Of a DNA stretch of 64,000 bases, positions 25,845 through 35,124 are shown one piece after another. The translations under genes and the position numbers were made by a program. Origin of the DNA: Paraburkholderia acidisoli (GTDB lineage Bacteria > Pseudomonadota > Gammaproteobacteria > Burkholderiales > Burkholderiaceae); assembly GCF_009789675.1 (NCBI RefSeq), contig NZ_CP046916.1, forward strand, positions 1,054,001-1,118,000, given 5' to 3'. Positions within the stretch are counted from its first letter, which is position 1. The number at the start of each line of letters is the position of its first letter. The notes beneath the pieces were generated by a model. That model did not search any database. It was given only the letters and a program-made list of their open reading frames with translations, and was not told the DNA's origin.

Positions 25845-26885
25845 ATGTCCGAGGATACGTTCGCGTTCCGGCTCAAAGTGTTACTCGAACACAAGCAACT
25901 GAGCTTGCAGCAGGTCGCCGATGTGGTAGGCATCTCGCGCCCCGCCGTGCACAAGTGGACACGCGGCGGTGAGATCGACTATTCGAATCTGCGGCGCCTC
26001 GCCGCCTTTCTCGACGTGAACTGGGTCTGGCTGCGCTACGGCGACGAAGCCGTGAAAGATCTCGGCATCAACGGCAAGACCGAATTGCCCATGACCGATC
26101 TGCGCCGCCGGCATACCGCGGAAATCGTCTCGAACGAAGCGCGCATGAAGCAGGCGCAGGAAGCGGCCGGCATCGTCACCTGGGAATGGAATCTCGTCAC
26201 CGACGAACTGTTCTATTCGAGCAATTGCGCGCGGCTCTACGGGCGCGAGATTCACACCAACGAGGCATTCTGGGAGATCCTGCATCCGGAGGACGCGCAC
26301 TGGCTCAATGCCGAGACCATGCGCGCGGTGATCGCGAAGAAAGCGCCGCAGGTCTGGGACTTCCGCATCATCCTGCCCGACGGCCGGGTGCGCTGGATCG
26401 AATCACGTCTCGCCACGCTGCTCGACGACGCGGGCCGCGCCGTGCGCGTGGTGGGCACGACCATCGACATCAGCGCGCGCAAGGAAGCGGAGTCGGCGCT
26501 CCTGAGCCGCTTTCAGTTGCTCAACGACGCCGCGCGGCTTGCGGGTGTGGGCGCGTGGCGCTGGCTGCGCAACGCCGACGAACTCGTGGTGACCGAGGAA
26601 TGGTGCCGGTTGTTCGGCGTGGACGCCGCCGCGCCGCCGCGACATTACGTGGATCTGTCGCGGCACATTCATGCGGAAGATCGCGCGGCGCGCGAAGCCG
26701 CCGTGAACGAGGCGCTCGCCCAGCGCGCCGACTACCGCGTGCTCTACCGCGCGGCGTTGCCCGACGACACCTGGCGCCTCGTGGTCGAGCACGGCCAGGC
26801 GCGCGTGTCGCCACACGGCGACGACGTATGGATCACGGCATTGTGCCGCGCCGCGCAACCGGCCGACATGAACGCCAGCGACTGA
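25845..26885 (+). CDS. XRE-type HTH regulator with two PAS domains
   Basis: A 346-residue regulator. Residues about 1-65 are a Cro/CI-like helix-turn-helix (LSLQQVADVVGISRPAVHKWTRGGEIDYSNLRRLAAFLDVN). Two PAS_3-like sensor folds follow (WEWNLVTDELFYSSNCARLYG to DISARKEAE, then GAWRWLRNADELVVTEEWCRLFG). No kinase or GGDEF output follows. I start at the ATG at 25845, where the product begins MSEDTFAFRLKVLLEH; upstream codons are proline/arginine-rich and unlike protein. It lies directly after the cntA-ALDH-cntB genes, so it is a good candidate reader of the operators at 21.8-22.0 kb. Confidence 0.82.
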   Translation: MSEDTFAFRLKVLLEHKQLSLQQVADVVGISRPAVHKWTRGGEIDYSNLRRLAAFLDVNWVWLRYGDEAVKDLGINGKTELPMTDLRRRHTAEIVSNEARMKQAQEAAGIVTWEWNLVTDELFYSSNCARLYGREIHTNEAFWEILHPEDAHWLNAETMRAVIAKKAPQVWDFRIILPDGRVRWIESRLATLLDDAGRAVRVVGTTIDISARKEAESALLSRFQLLNDAARLAGVGAWRWLRNADELVVTEEWCRLFGVDAAAPPRHYVDLSRHIHAEDRAAREAAVNEALAQRADYRVLYRAALPDDTWRLVVEHGQARVSPHGDDVWITALCRAAQPADMNASD

Positions 26886-26886
26886 C

Positions 26887-26904
26887 ACGCCCATGAGGGC
26901 GTGA
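26887..26904. terminator. Hairpin between convergent XRE-PAS and ttuC genes
   Basis: CACGCCC and GGGCGTG form a 7-bp stem with a 4-base ATGA loop in the 27-bp gap between convergent stops. No strong U-tract, so a modest terminator. Confidence 0.45.
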
Positions 26905-26912
26905 GGCGCGAT

Positions 26913-27995
26913 TCAGAGCCCTCGCGCGATGGCTTCGCCCACGCCGGACGTACTCGCATTGCCGCCCATGTCCGGCGTACGCGGTCCTTCCACGAGCACC
27001 GTTTCGATGGCCTGCATGATGGCATCGTGCGCGGCTTGATACGCAGCATCGCCGTTGCCGAGAAACTCGAGCATCATCGCGCCCGACCAGATCATGGCGA
27101 TGGGATTAGCGATCTGCTTGCCGAAGATGTCGGGCGCGGACCCGTGCACCGGCTCGAACAGCGAAGGAAACCTGCGCTCCGGATTCAGGTTCGCCGAAGC
27201 CGCCAGACCAATCGTGCCCGTGCAGGCCGGACCGAGGTCGGAAAGAATATCGCCGAACAGGTTCGACGCAACCACCACGTCGAAGCGATCCGGTTGCAGC
27301 ACGAAGCGCGCGCACAGAATGTCGATATGCTGCTTGTCCCACTTCACCTCGGGATACGACCGGGCCATCTCCGCCACGCGCTCGTCCCAGTACGGCATGC
27401 TGATCGAAATACCGTTCGATTTCGTGGCCGCCGTGAGTTGCTTGCGCTTGCGCTGATTCGCGAGATCGAAGGCGTATTGCAGAATGCGATCCACGCCCTG
27501 ACGCGTGAACACCGACTCCTGCAACACGAATTCGCGCTCGGTGCCTTCGAACATCTTGCCGCCCACCGAAGAATATTCGCCTTCGGTGTTCTCGCGCACC
27601 ACGAGAAAGTCGATATCGCCCGGTTTGCGGTTGGCGAGCGGACACGGCACGCCCGGCAGCAGGCGCACGGGACGCAGATTCACGTATTGGTCGAATTCGC
27701 GGCGGAATTTGAGCAGCGAACCCCACAGTGAAATATGGTCGGGGACTTTCTCGGGCCAACCCACCGCGCCAAAGTAGATCGCGTCGAAGCCCTTGAGCGT
27801 GGCGAACCAGTCGTCGGGCATCATCTTGCCGTGCTGCAAATAATAGTCGCAGCTGGCCCAGTCGAAATGCGTGAATTCGATCTTCAGGCCGAACTTCGCG
27901 GCAGCGGCTTCGACCACGCGCACGCCCTCGGGCATCACTTCCTGGCCAATGCCGTCACCGGCAATGGCGGCGACCTTGAATATTTTTTGCGTCAT
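26913..27995 (-). CDS. ttuC: Tartrate/D-malate dehydrogenase, isopropylmalate dehydrogenase family
   Basis: A 360-residue beta-hydroxyacid oxidative decarboxylase. KVAAIAGDGIGQEVMPEGVRV at the start, DFLVVRENTEGEYS, ASNLFGDILSDLGPA and LFEPVHGSAPDI are the metal/NAD and substrate motifs of the IMDH/TtuC family. TtuC-type enzymes act on tartrate and on D-malate, giving pyruvate and CO2 from the latter. R-carnitine cleavage gives malic semialdehyde with the R centre, which oxidises to D-malate, so this gene completes a route to pyruvate. Convergent with the XRE-PAS regulator. Confidence 0.88.
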   Translation of the reverse strand: MTQKIFKVAAIAGDGIGQEVMPEGVRVVEAAAAKFGLKIEFTHFDWASCDYYLQHGKMMPDDWFATLKGFDAIYFGAVGWPEKVPDHISLWGSLLKFRREFDQYVNLRPVRLLPGVPCPLANRKPGDIDFLVVRENTEGEYSSVGGKMFEGTEREFVLQESVFTRQGVDRILQYAFDLANQRKRKQLTAATKSNGISISMPYWDERVAEMARSYPEVKWDKQHIDILCARFVLQPDRFDVVVASNLFGDILSDLGPACTGTIGLAASANLNPERRFPSLFEPVHGSAPDIFGKQIANPIAMIWSGAMMLEFLGNGDAAYQAAHDAIMQAIETVLVEGPRTPDMGGNASTSGVGEAIARGL

Positions 27996-28146
27996 AGCGG
28001 CTCCCGTTCAGGGTGATGAGTTGAACGACAGCATGTCACAACGGTGCGCGCGCATTAACGGCCCACGCGTGTTTCCCATGAACACGAAACGTGAAGAATC
28101 GATAGCCGACGTGCAGACTTCGAAGTCCTCGATCAGCAAGCGCGCC

Positions 28147-29481
28147 TCAGCACGCCGTGATGCGCTCGCGGGATCGCCGCGCCGCCCAGGCGAGCGCCAG
28201 GCACGACAAACCGTTATACGCGAAGATCCCCTTTGGACCCAGTACGGTCATGAATACGGAGGCAATCGCGGGCCCCGTCATGCCGCCCACCGAAAACAGC
28301 ACCAGCAGCAGCGAGGCAATCGCCACGCGCAATGGCGGGTCGATCCGGTCGTTGGTATCGCCCGCCACGAGGCCGTATTGTGTGAACGTGACCGCGACAT
28401 AGGCAATCGCGCCCAGCCACAAAAACGCGCCCTCGTGAAAGATCAGGAGCGCCGCGCTCAACGCCGCTGAGAGCAGCGCGATGCGGTACACCAGCACGCG
28501 CCGCGCGTAACGATCCGAGAGCCGCCCCATGGGCCGCTGCGTGAACAACGCGCCGAGCAGGCACACGCCCATGAAGAGCGAGAGATTCGCGGTGGCGAAG
28601 CCGGAGCGCACGAGAAACACCGGCATCAGCGAATAAAAGCCGCTGTAGAGAAAGCCCGCGATGATGCAGCCCGGCACCGCCAGCGAGGTCGCGCCGGTCA
28701 GCGCGCGCAGCACCTCGATCCAGCTATGCGGGCGCGCAGATGGATTCGCGTCGCCCGTGGCCATCCTGGGCCAGCCCGACAGCAGCGCCACGGGAATGAT
28801 CGCGGCGGCGAACAACGCGGACGCGAGGCCAAACCCGGTCGTGCCGGCGGGACCGCCGACATTCAGCAGCAGTTGCCCCGTGCACAACGAAAAATAGTTG
28901 ATGGTGGTGTAGGTGCCGAAGATGCGGCCGCGATTGGCATTGGACGCCGTGCCCTGAATCCAGCTTTCTATCGACGAAAACAGGCCCATGAACGCGAAGC
29001 CCGTGGCGAGCCGGATCAGTCCGAGCGTGGCGGCCAATTCGAATGCGCCGAACGCCTGCGTGAGAATCGTGGCGAGCGCGGCGAACGCGATGAACACGCG
29101 ATGCTGACCGAACCGGTCGATCAGGCGTCGCGCGGTGAATGCGCCGAGCAGGAAGCCGAGGTAATAGCACGACTGAATGAAGCCCACCACCAGCGTGGAT
29201 TCGCCGTGACGCACGAGGCGCAGCGGAATGAGCGTCTGGAACAGACCATTGCCGAGAATCAGAAACGCCGCGCCGAGCAGGAGACCCGCGAGCGTGCGGT
29301 ACTCGCTGGGCGTTTGCACGGGCTTCGCCGCAAACGGCTGGGCAAGCGGGCCCTGAGCGCTTGCCGTGGCCGCACGCGCCGCGCCTTCATGCGCCGATGG
29401 GCCGTCTTGCACGCTCTGTTGCGCATGGTGGCGCGCGTCGTGCTGCACTGCTGCGCTCTCGTCTCCTCGTGCTTCCGTCAT
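28147..29481 (-). CDS. MFS transporter
   Basis: A 444-residue major facilitator protein with about 12 membrane segments. A cytoplasmic N-terminal leader of about 55 polar residues comes first, then LLLGAAFLILGNGLFQTLIPLRL. The loop motif ARRLIDRFGQHRVFI and QRPMGRLSDRYARRVLVYR are MFS signature loops. It resembles YcaD-type transporters of unknown substrate. Start at 29481 is tentative: the ribosome site is weak and the frame stays open 180 bp upstream. Its place next to ttuC and a porin suggests organic-acid or amine uptake. Confidence 0.82.
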   Translation of the reverse strand: MTEARGDESAAVQHDARHHAQQSVQDGPSAHEGAARAATASAQGPLAQPFAAKPVQTPSEYRTLAGLLLGAAFLILGNGLFQTLIPLRLVRHGESTLVVGFIQSCYYLGFLLGAFTARRLIDRFGQHRVFIAFAALATILTQAFGAFELAATLGLIRLATGFAFMGLFSSIESWIQGTASNANRGRIFGTYTTINYFSLCTGQLLLNVGGPAGTTGFGLASALFAAAIIPVALLSGWPRMATGDANPSARPHSWIEVLRALTGATSLAVPGCIIAGFLYSGFYSLMPVFLVRSGFATANLSLFMGVCLLGALFTQRPMGRLSDRYARRVLVYRIALLSAALSAALLIFHEGAFLWLGAIAYVAVTFTQYGLVAGDTNDRIDPPLRVAIASLLLVLFSVGGMTGPAIASVFMTVLGPKGIFAYNGLSCLALAWAARRSRERITAC

Positions 29482-29825
29482 TCTCGCCGTCCGTCGAACC
29501 GTTGCCGGTGAGCGTGGTCCAGAATGCGGCCGCGCGCGAAATCCATCATCAAACGTGATAGAAAAATTAAGCGCACGTGATGCTCGTTTCCGTCGATATG
29601 AAACCGAAGTGAAGCCGCGCAAGTGAACCGGCATCGACTGCTCGCATGGCGCGAAACTCACTCCCGCGAGCCCGTTGTCAAGCGAATATCACACACGCTT
29701 ATTTTCAGAATAAGTTGCGCCGTCCTCTATACGGCCGACTATTTTGACTTCCCTACTCTGCGAGCGGCTGACGTCGCCCATTGCTTCGCCGGCGTCCTTT
29801 TCATTTCAACCGCAGAGACCAACAC
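29482..29825. other. 344-bp divergent intergenic region (MFS / porin)
   Basis: No supported gene. Contains a perfect inverted repeat CTTATT-N5-AATAAG at 29698-29714 about 112 bp before the porin start. Confidence 0.5.
29698..29714. promoter_or_regulatory. Inverted repeat CTTATT-N5-AATAAG (copy 1)
   Basis: Perfect 6-bp arms with a 5-bp centre. An identical-arm copy with the same spacing lies at 40959-40975 in another divergent promoter, pointing to a shared regulator. Confidence 0.55.
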
Positions 29826-30980
29826 ATGCAAAAACATCTTTTTGCAGCGGCAATTTCGCTCGCATTCGCCACGGCCGCCCACGCCCAAAGCTCCGTCACG
29901 CTGTACGGCTTGATCGACGTCGGCGTGATCTACGCCAACAACGCCGGCGGCCATAGCCAGTATCAAATGGGCAGCGGCAATATCCAGGGTAGCCGTTGGG
30001 GCCTGCGCGGCACGGAAGATCTCGGCGGCGGACTCAAGGCGTTGTTCGTGCTCGAAAACGGCTTCAGCGTGACGAACGGCAAGCTCGGCCAGGGCGGCGA
30101 CGAATTCGGCCGCCAGGCGTACGTGGGACTGTCTTCCGCGAATCTCGGCACGGTCACGCTCGGCCGCCAGTACGATTCGGTCACCGACTTCACCTACATG
30201 TTCGAAGCGGCCAACGTGTGGTCGCCGTATTTCGGCGCGCATCCGGGCGACCTCGACAACCTGAACGGCACCAATCGCGTCAACAACGCGATCAAGTACA
30301 AGAGCCTCTCGTACGGCGGCTTCACGTTCGGCGGCCTCTACAGCCTGGGCGGCGTGGCGGGCCAGTTCAATCGCAACCAGATCTGGTCGCTCGGCGCGAA
30401 CTACGCGCATGGCCCGTTCGTGCTGGGGGTGTCGTACCTCAACGCGAAGGACCCGAACTACTCGTACTTCGGCAATAACTCGACCTCGAGCACCACGGCG
30501 TCGAACATGACGTCGAGCCGCGTGTACTCCGGGTATGCCTCGGCGAAGACGCAGCAGGTCATTGTCGCGGGCGCGCAATACACGTGGCAGGCGGCGACGT
30601 TCGGTCTGACGTACAGCAACACGCAGTTCAAGGACATCGGCACGCTTGCGGGTCTGCCCGCCACGGGCGCGGGCGGCGACGCGAAGTTCCACAACGTCGA
30701 AGCGAACTTCCGCTACCAGCTCACGCCTGCGCTGCTGCTGGGCGCGGCCTACGACTACACCAAGGGCTATGGCGTGAACAGCGCGAAATACCACCAGGGG
30801 GTGATCGGCGCCGACTACTTCCTCTCGAAGCGCACCGACGTGTACGCCGACGCGGTGTATCAGCATGCATCCGGCACCGACTCGACGGGCGCGAAGGCGG
30901 TGGCGAACATCAACTTCCTTTCGGCATCGACCACGCAGAACCAGGTCATGGCGATCGTCGGGATGCGTCACCGTTTCTAA
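29826..30980 (+). CDS. Gram-negative porin (OmpC-like)
   Basis: A 384-residue outer-membrane porin. Signal peptide MQKHLFAAAISLAFATAAHA, then mature QSSVTLYGLIDVGVIYANN. The C-terminus ends VGMRHRF with terminal Phe. LEDLGGGLKALFVLENGFS-like and FGRQAYVGLSSANLGTVTLGRQYD segments match beta-proteobacterial porins. The start at 29826 is set by the signal peptide; 15 upstream codons in frame lack signal features. It resembles the porin at 19.1-20.3 kb in family but differs enough not to be a recent copy. Confidence 0.92.
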   Translation: MQKHLFAAAISLAFATAAHAQSSVTLYGLIDVGVIYANNAGGHSQYQMGSGNIQGSRWGLRGTEDLGGGLKALFVLENGFSVTNGKLGQGGDEFGRQAYVGLSSANLGTVTLGRQYDSVTDFTYMFEAANVWSPYFGAHPGDLDNLNGTNRVNNAIKYKSLSYGGFTFGGLYSLGGVAGQFNRNQIWSLGANYAHGPFVLGVSYLNAKDPNYSYFGNNSTSSTTASNMTSSRVYSGYASAKTQQVIVAGAQYTWQAATFGLTYSNTQFKDIGTLAGLPATGAGGDAKFHNVEANFRYQLTPALLLGAAYDYTKGYGVNSAKYHQGVIGADYFLSKRTDVYADAVYQHASGTDSTGAKAVANINFLSASTTQNQVMAIVGMRHRF

Positions 30981-31041
30981 TATCGCTTCCCGTACCGCTT
31001 CCATACCGTTGCGCCTCCGGGCGAACGCCGGTTGCTTTGCG

Positions 31042-31076
31042 TAAGCGGCGCTTATGGTTAGAAACAGCGCCGCTTA
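31042..31076. other. Stem-loop between porin and amidohydrolase genes
   Basis: TAAGCGGCGCT pairs perfectly with AGCGCCGCTTA (11 bp) around a 13-base loop, 61 bp after the porin stop. No U-run follows, so terminator, attenuator or operator all remain possible. Confidence 0.45.
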
Positions 31077-31189
31077 GGCACCAGCGTTTCGCCACGGGTT
31101 CGGCTACCGTAGGGCAACGCACGCCGCGCCCCCGGCCGGCGTGCCGCCGCCCGCGAATCACGCGCGCAAGCGAACCCGAGGTATTGAAC

Positions 31190-32083
31190 ATGCAGAGCCT
31201 GGCTTTCGGGCACGTTTTTCGTGCCGATTCACCGCTGGTCCTCGTCACGCCGCATAGCGGCAGCCGTATTCCCGGCGAGTTGCTGGACCACGCGTCATGG
31301 GCCGCGATCGAAGGGCGGATGGCCGATCCGGCGGGTCTCGCGCTCGAAGCCCTCGCCGAAAAGCGCGGTATCACCACGATCGGCGCGCGCTACCACCCGT
31401 GCGTGATCGACTTCAATGTGGCGACGGAAAGCCGTCCGCTATCGCTGCGCCTGAGCCGCAGCGGCCTGTGCCGCACGCATACGTCGCGCGGCGAGCCGCT
31501 TTACGACGACTCGCATCCGCCCTCGGAGCGCGAAGTCGAAGGTCGCGTCGATCAGTACTGGCGGCCCTTTCATGCGGCCGTGGCGGCGGAACTCGCGCGC
31601 CTGCGCGGCCTGCACGCCAACGTGCTGCTGCTGGTCTCGCACGCGAGCTACTGGCTCTCGCCGTATCGCAACCAGAGCGGTGCGCTCGACTGCAACATCG
31701 GCAGCAACCGCGGCCGCTCGTGCGACCGCCAGCTCGTCTCCGCACTCACCGACACCGTGGGCGAACACGGCCGCTCGTGGGTCGTGAACGGCAAGGTCGC
31801 CGACATGTTCGCGGCGCAGCACTACGGCGCGCCGGGCCTGGGCGTGCATGCCGTGGAAATGGAGATCGCGGGCCGCTGGCGCAGCGCGCTCGAATACGAA
31901 CGCGAGCAGCAGGAAGGCGCCGAAGCCACGGCCACGCTCGGCGCGCTGTTCGATGCGCTCGAAGGCGCGCTCGCGCGGTTGCCCGCGGCATCGGCATCCG
32001 CAGCGGCATCGGCATCGGCATCGGCATCGGCTTCGCTCCATTCAGCCACGACGGCCGCCCACGCCGACCGTTCGCCGAAGTAA
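31190..32083 (+). CDS. N-formylglutamate amidohydrolase-family protein
   Basis: A 297-residue protein of the HutG/PF05013 family. LVLVTPHSGSRIPGEL carries the metal-binding His, DFNVATESRPLSLRLS and HVNVLL-like strands follow, and LGVHAVEMEIAGRWR is the late conserved segment. It differs from the canonical HutG at 45 kb, so its substrate may be another N-acyl amino acid. The last 35 or so residues are an Ala/Ser tail built on a hexanucleotide repeat. The start has GAGG about 10 bases upstream. It lies just before a LysR gene on the same strand. Confidence 0.82.
   Translation: MQSLAFGHVFRADSPLVLVTPHSGSRIPGELLDHASWAAIEGRMADPAGLALEALAEKRGITTIGARYHPCVIDFNVATESRPLSLRLSRSGLCRTHTSRGEPLYDDSHPPSEREVEGRVDQYWRPFHAAVAAELARLRGLHANVLLLVSHASYWLSPYRNQSGALDCNIGSNRGRSCDRQLVSALTDTVGEHGRSWVVNGKVADMFAAQHYGAPGLGVHAVEMEIAGRWRSALEYEREQQEGAEATATLGALFDALEGALARLPAASASAAASASASASASLHSATTAAHADRSPK
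31988..32035. repeat. Hexanucleotide GGCATC repeat tract in coding sequence
   Basis: Imperfect then perfect GGCATC units, encoding (Ala-Ser)n in the C-terminal tail of the amidohydrolase. Slippage would change tail length in steps of two residues without a frameshift. Confidence 0.8.
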
Positions 32084-32158
32084 GCGCCATGCGTTTTTTC
32101 CCAATATGTGCGCCCGGACAACCGTGTTAACATTTTGGCTGTCACGTCGCAGGCGACC

Positions 32159-33160
32159 ATGAAAGAAAGCGCACCTGAACATTATCCAGACTGGGATCTG
32201 CTCGCGAGTTGGGTTGCCGTGGTCGAGTCGGGGTCGATCTCGGACGCGGCCAGCCGCCTCGCCATTTCGCAGGCGGGCGTCTCGCAGCGCATCAAGGCGC
32301 TCGAAACCATTCTCGACACCACGCTGCTCGACCGCGCCACGCGTCCCGCGCGCCCCACGGCCGCCGGTCAGCGTCTGTTCGAACACGCCACGGTGCTGCT
32401 GCAAGGCGCCGACCAGATGGTCGAAGCCGTGCGCAACGTCACGCGCGCGAAGCGTGTGGTCGTGCGGCTCGGTTGCGTGGACTCGTTCGCGGCCACCATC
32501 GGCCCGATCATCATCAAGGCGCTCGCGGGCACCTCGCATCAAATCCGTTTGTGGTCGGGCATCACGCCCACGCTCGACGCGCAGCTCGAAGCGCGCCAGC
32601 TCGACATGGCCGTGACCACCACCGAACTCTCGCAGGCGCCCGGCATTCGCCGCCAGAAGCTCTTTTCGGAGCCCTACGTGGTCGTGCTGCCGCGCAGCTT
32701 CGAAGTGGACCGCTTCACCACGCTCACCGAACTGAGCCGCCAGCTGCAATTGATCCGTTATAGCGCGCGCTCGGTGATCGGCCAGCATATCGACGCCTAT
32801 CTCGCGGCCAACGCCGAGAACATCGAACGCACCTGCGAATTCGACGCCACCGACCCCATGCTGAGTCTCGTGGCGGCCGGGCTCGGCTTCGCGGTGACTA
32901 CGCCGCTATGCCTGTGGCAGTCGCGTCATTACGTTCCCGACCTGCGCGTGGTCGCGCTCTCCTCGTTCTCGCGCCATGGCCGGCCATACCAGGGCCTGAG
33001 CCGTTCGTTCTTCCTCGCCTCGCGCGAGAACGAACTCGGCCATCTGCCCGCCGACCTCTACGATCTGCTCAAGCGCGCGTTCGAGCGCCAGGTGTCGCGC
33101 GACATTGCCAAGGCGCTCGCGCTCGCGCCCGAAGAAGTCTGTATCGCCGACGAGGAATGA
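32159..33160 (+). CDS. LysR-family transcriptional regulator
   Basis: A 333-residue LysR-type regulator. HTH at about residues 12-45 (SGSISDAASRLAISQAGVSQRIKALE), then a long effector domain. It begins 75 bp after the formylglutamate amidohydrolase-like gene and is followed, in the same direction, by the glutamate-semialdehyde dehydrogenase 226 bp on. It probably controls one or both. The start at 32159 gives MKESAPEHYPDWDLLASW; 17 upstream codons are in frame without a ribosome site. Confidence 0.88.
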   Translation: MKESAPEHYPDWDLLASWVAVVESGSISDAASRLAISQAGVSQRIKALETILDTTLLDRATRPARPTAAGQRLFEHATVLLQGADQMVEAVRNVTRAKRVVVRLGCVDSFAATIGPIIIKALAGTSHQIRLWSGITPTLDAQLEARQLDMAVTTTELSQAPGIRRQKLFSEPYVVVLPRSFEVDRFTTLTELSRQLQLIRYSARSVIGQHIDAYLAANAENIERTCEFDATDPMLSLVAAGLGFAVTTPLCLWQSRHYVPDLRVVALSSFSRHGRPYQGLSRSFFLASRENELGHLPADLYDLLKRAFERQVSRDIAKALALAPEEVCIADEE

Positions 33161-33386
33161 CGCGCGCGCCGCCAACGCGGCGTGCGCCGTCCCGCAGGCG
33201 GCCCCTTCCATAACGCCCGCCGATCCAAAGCATAAGTCGAGGTTTAGCAACGCCCCGCGTGCGGCCTTGCCGCTAGTCTGGACACTGAGCCTCGCCCCCG
33301 GCGGCGAACGGCGCGCCACGCGGCGGCGCCGTTCACGAACCGCAACGCCGGCGGTGTTTTCGAATCCCCTTCCCTAAGGAGCCAGT

Positions 33387-34997
33387 GTGATTTCAGGTCC
33401 TCAATTCCCGCTGCCCGCGAACGAACCCGAACTGCATTTCGGCACGGGCACGCAGGCGCAAGCGGAGCTGCGCAAGGCGCTCGAACAGCGCGACGTGGTG
33501 GACATTCCCACCGTGATCGACGGCCAGCGCTACTTCTCCAACGACGTGGTCGAAGTGCGCGCGCCGCACGACACGCAGCGCCTGCTCGCCCGCATTCACC
33601 GCCCGACCGAAGCGCAGATCCAGCAAGCGGTCGCGAGCGGCAAGCGTGTGGCGAAGGACTGGGCCAAACTCACGCACGCGAGCCGCGCCACGATCCTGCA
33701 TCGCGCCGCCGACATCATCGCGACGCGTTCGCGCATGAAGATCAACGCCGCCACCATGCTCGGCCAGAGCAAGACCGTGGAAGAAGCCGAGCCGGACAGC
33801 GCCTGCGAACTGATCGACTTCCTGCGCTTCAATGCCTATAACGCGCAACGCGTGTACGCCGAGCAACCCATGTCGGTGGCCACGGCCGCGAACCGCGCCG
33901 ACTGGCGTCCGCTCGAAGGTTTCGTCTATGCCGTGTCGCCGTTCAACTTCACGGCTATCGGCGGCAATCTGACCACGGCGCCCGCCATCATGGGCAACAC
34001 CGTGCTGTGGAAGCCCTCGGAAAAGTCGGCGCTCGCCAACTACATCTTCTTCGAAGCGCTCGAAGAAGCGGGCCTGCCGCCGGGCGTCATCAACTTCGTG
34101 CCGGGCGAGGCCGAACTCACCACGCGCGTGGCGCTCGCCTCGCCCGATCTCGCCGGCATCCACTTCACGGGTTCTTCGGCCGTGTTCCAGTCGCTCTGGA
34201 AAGGCGTGGCTTCGAAGGTCGACTCGTTCCGCACCATTCCGCGCCTCGTGGGCGAAACGGGCGGCAAGGACTTCGTACTCGCGCATGCCTCGGCGCATCC
34301 GTCCGAAGTGGCCATCGCGCTGATTCGCGGCGCGTTCGGCTATCAAGGCCAGAAGTGCAGCGCCGCCTCGCGCGCCTACATTCCGCGCAGCCTGTGGTCG
34401 CAAGTGCGCGACGAACTGCGCGCGCGTCTCGCCGAGCTGAAAGTGGGCGACGTGGCCGACTTCAGCACGTTCATGGGCGCCGTGATTTCCGAAGCCTCGC
34501 ACCAGAAGCTGAGCCGCGTGCTGGCCGCGGCGAAGGACGACTCGGCCGTGACCTTCGTGAGCGGCGGCAAGACGTGGTCGGAGCCGGGCTATTTCGTCGA
34601 GCCGACCGTGCTCGAAGTGAGCAACCCGAAGCACGCGCTCATGACCGAGGAACTGTTCGGGCCGATCCTCTCGGTGTTCGTCTACGAAGACAACGCATGG
34701 GATGACACGCTCACGCTGATCGACTCGACGAGCCCCTATGCCCTCACCGGCTCGATCTTCTGCACGGACCGCTTCGCGCTGCATCAAGCCGAAGACGTGC
34801 TCGTCAACGCAGCGGGCAACCTCTACCTCAACGACAAGCCCACGGGCGCGATGATCGGCCAGCAACCGTTCGGCGGCGGCCGCGCGAGCGGCACCAACGA
34901 CAAGGCCGGTTCGTATCTGAACCTGCTGCGCTGGGCCTCGCCGCGCGTCGTGAAGGAAACCTATCTGCCCACGCGCGAGTGGCGCTTCGGCGCTTGA
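33387..34997 (+). CDS. L-glutamate gamma-semialdehyde (P5C) dehydrogenase
   Basis: A 536-residue aldehyde dehydrogenase of the stand-alone P5C dehydrogenase type (ALDH4-like), not the PutA fusion. Catalytic Glu in LVGETGGKDFVLAH and Cys in GYQGQKCSAASRAYI; FNFTAIGGNLTTAPAIMGN and the C-terminal QQPFGGGRASGTNDKAGS are characteristic. It oxidises glutamate semialdehyde to glutamate with NAD. Start is GTG at 33387 with AAGGAG 6 bases upstream. No proline dehydrogenase is adjacent; semialdehyde may come from an N-methylated or other proline derivative oxidised by the FAD enzyme at 41-42 kb. Confidence 0.9.
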   Translation: MISGPQFPLPANEPELHFGTGTQAQAELRKALEQRDVVDIPTVIDGQRYFSNDVVEVRAPHDTQRLLARIHRPTEAQIQQAVASGKRVAKDWAKLTHASRATILHRAADIIATRSRMKINAATMLGQSKTVEEAEPDSACELIDFLRFNAYNAQRVYAEQPMSVATAANRADWRPLEGFVYAVSPFNFTAIGGNLTTAPAIMGNTVLWKPSEKSALANYIFFEALEEAGLPPGVINFVPGEAELTTRVALASPDLAGIHFTGSSAVFQSLWKGVASKVDSFRTIPRLVGETGGKDFVLAHASAHPSEVAIALIRGAFGYQGQKCSAASRAYIPRSLWSQVRDELRARLAELKVGDVADFSTFMGAVISEASHQKLSRVLAAAKDDSAVTFVSGGKTWSEPGYFVEPTVLEVSNPKHALMTEELFGPILSVFVYEDNAWDDTLTLIDSTSPYALTGSIFCTDRFALHQAEDVLVNAAGNLYLNDKPTGAMIGQQPFGGGRASGTNDKAGSYLNLLRWASPRVVKETYLPTREWRFGA

Positions 34998-35090
34998 ATG
35001 CGCGCTTGATTGCGCGTTGGAATGCGCGCCTGCATGAACGCATGAGCGCGCGGTGGAGATCGCATCCCGGCATCGTCGGGATGCCTTGAA

Positions 35091-35120
35091 AAAAGGGCTC
35101 ATCGTACGATGAGCCCTTTT
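35091..35120. terminator. Bidirectional rho-independent terminator
   Basis: A near-continuous palindrome: AAAAGGGCTCATCG pairs with CGATGAGCCCTTTT around a 2-base centre, with T-runs on both sides (TTTTTC rightward; a T-rich run on the minus strand). It lies between the convergent P5C dehydrogenase and ETF-QO genes. Confidence 0.9.
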
Positions 35121-35124
35121 TCTT

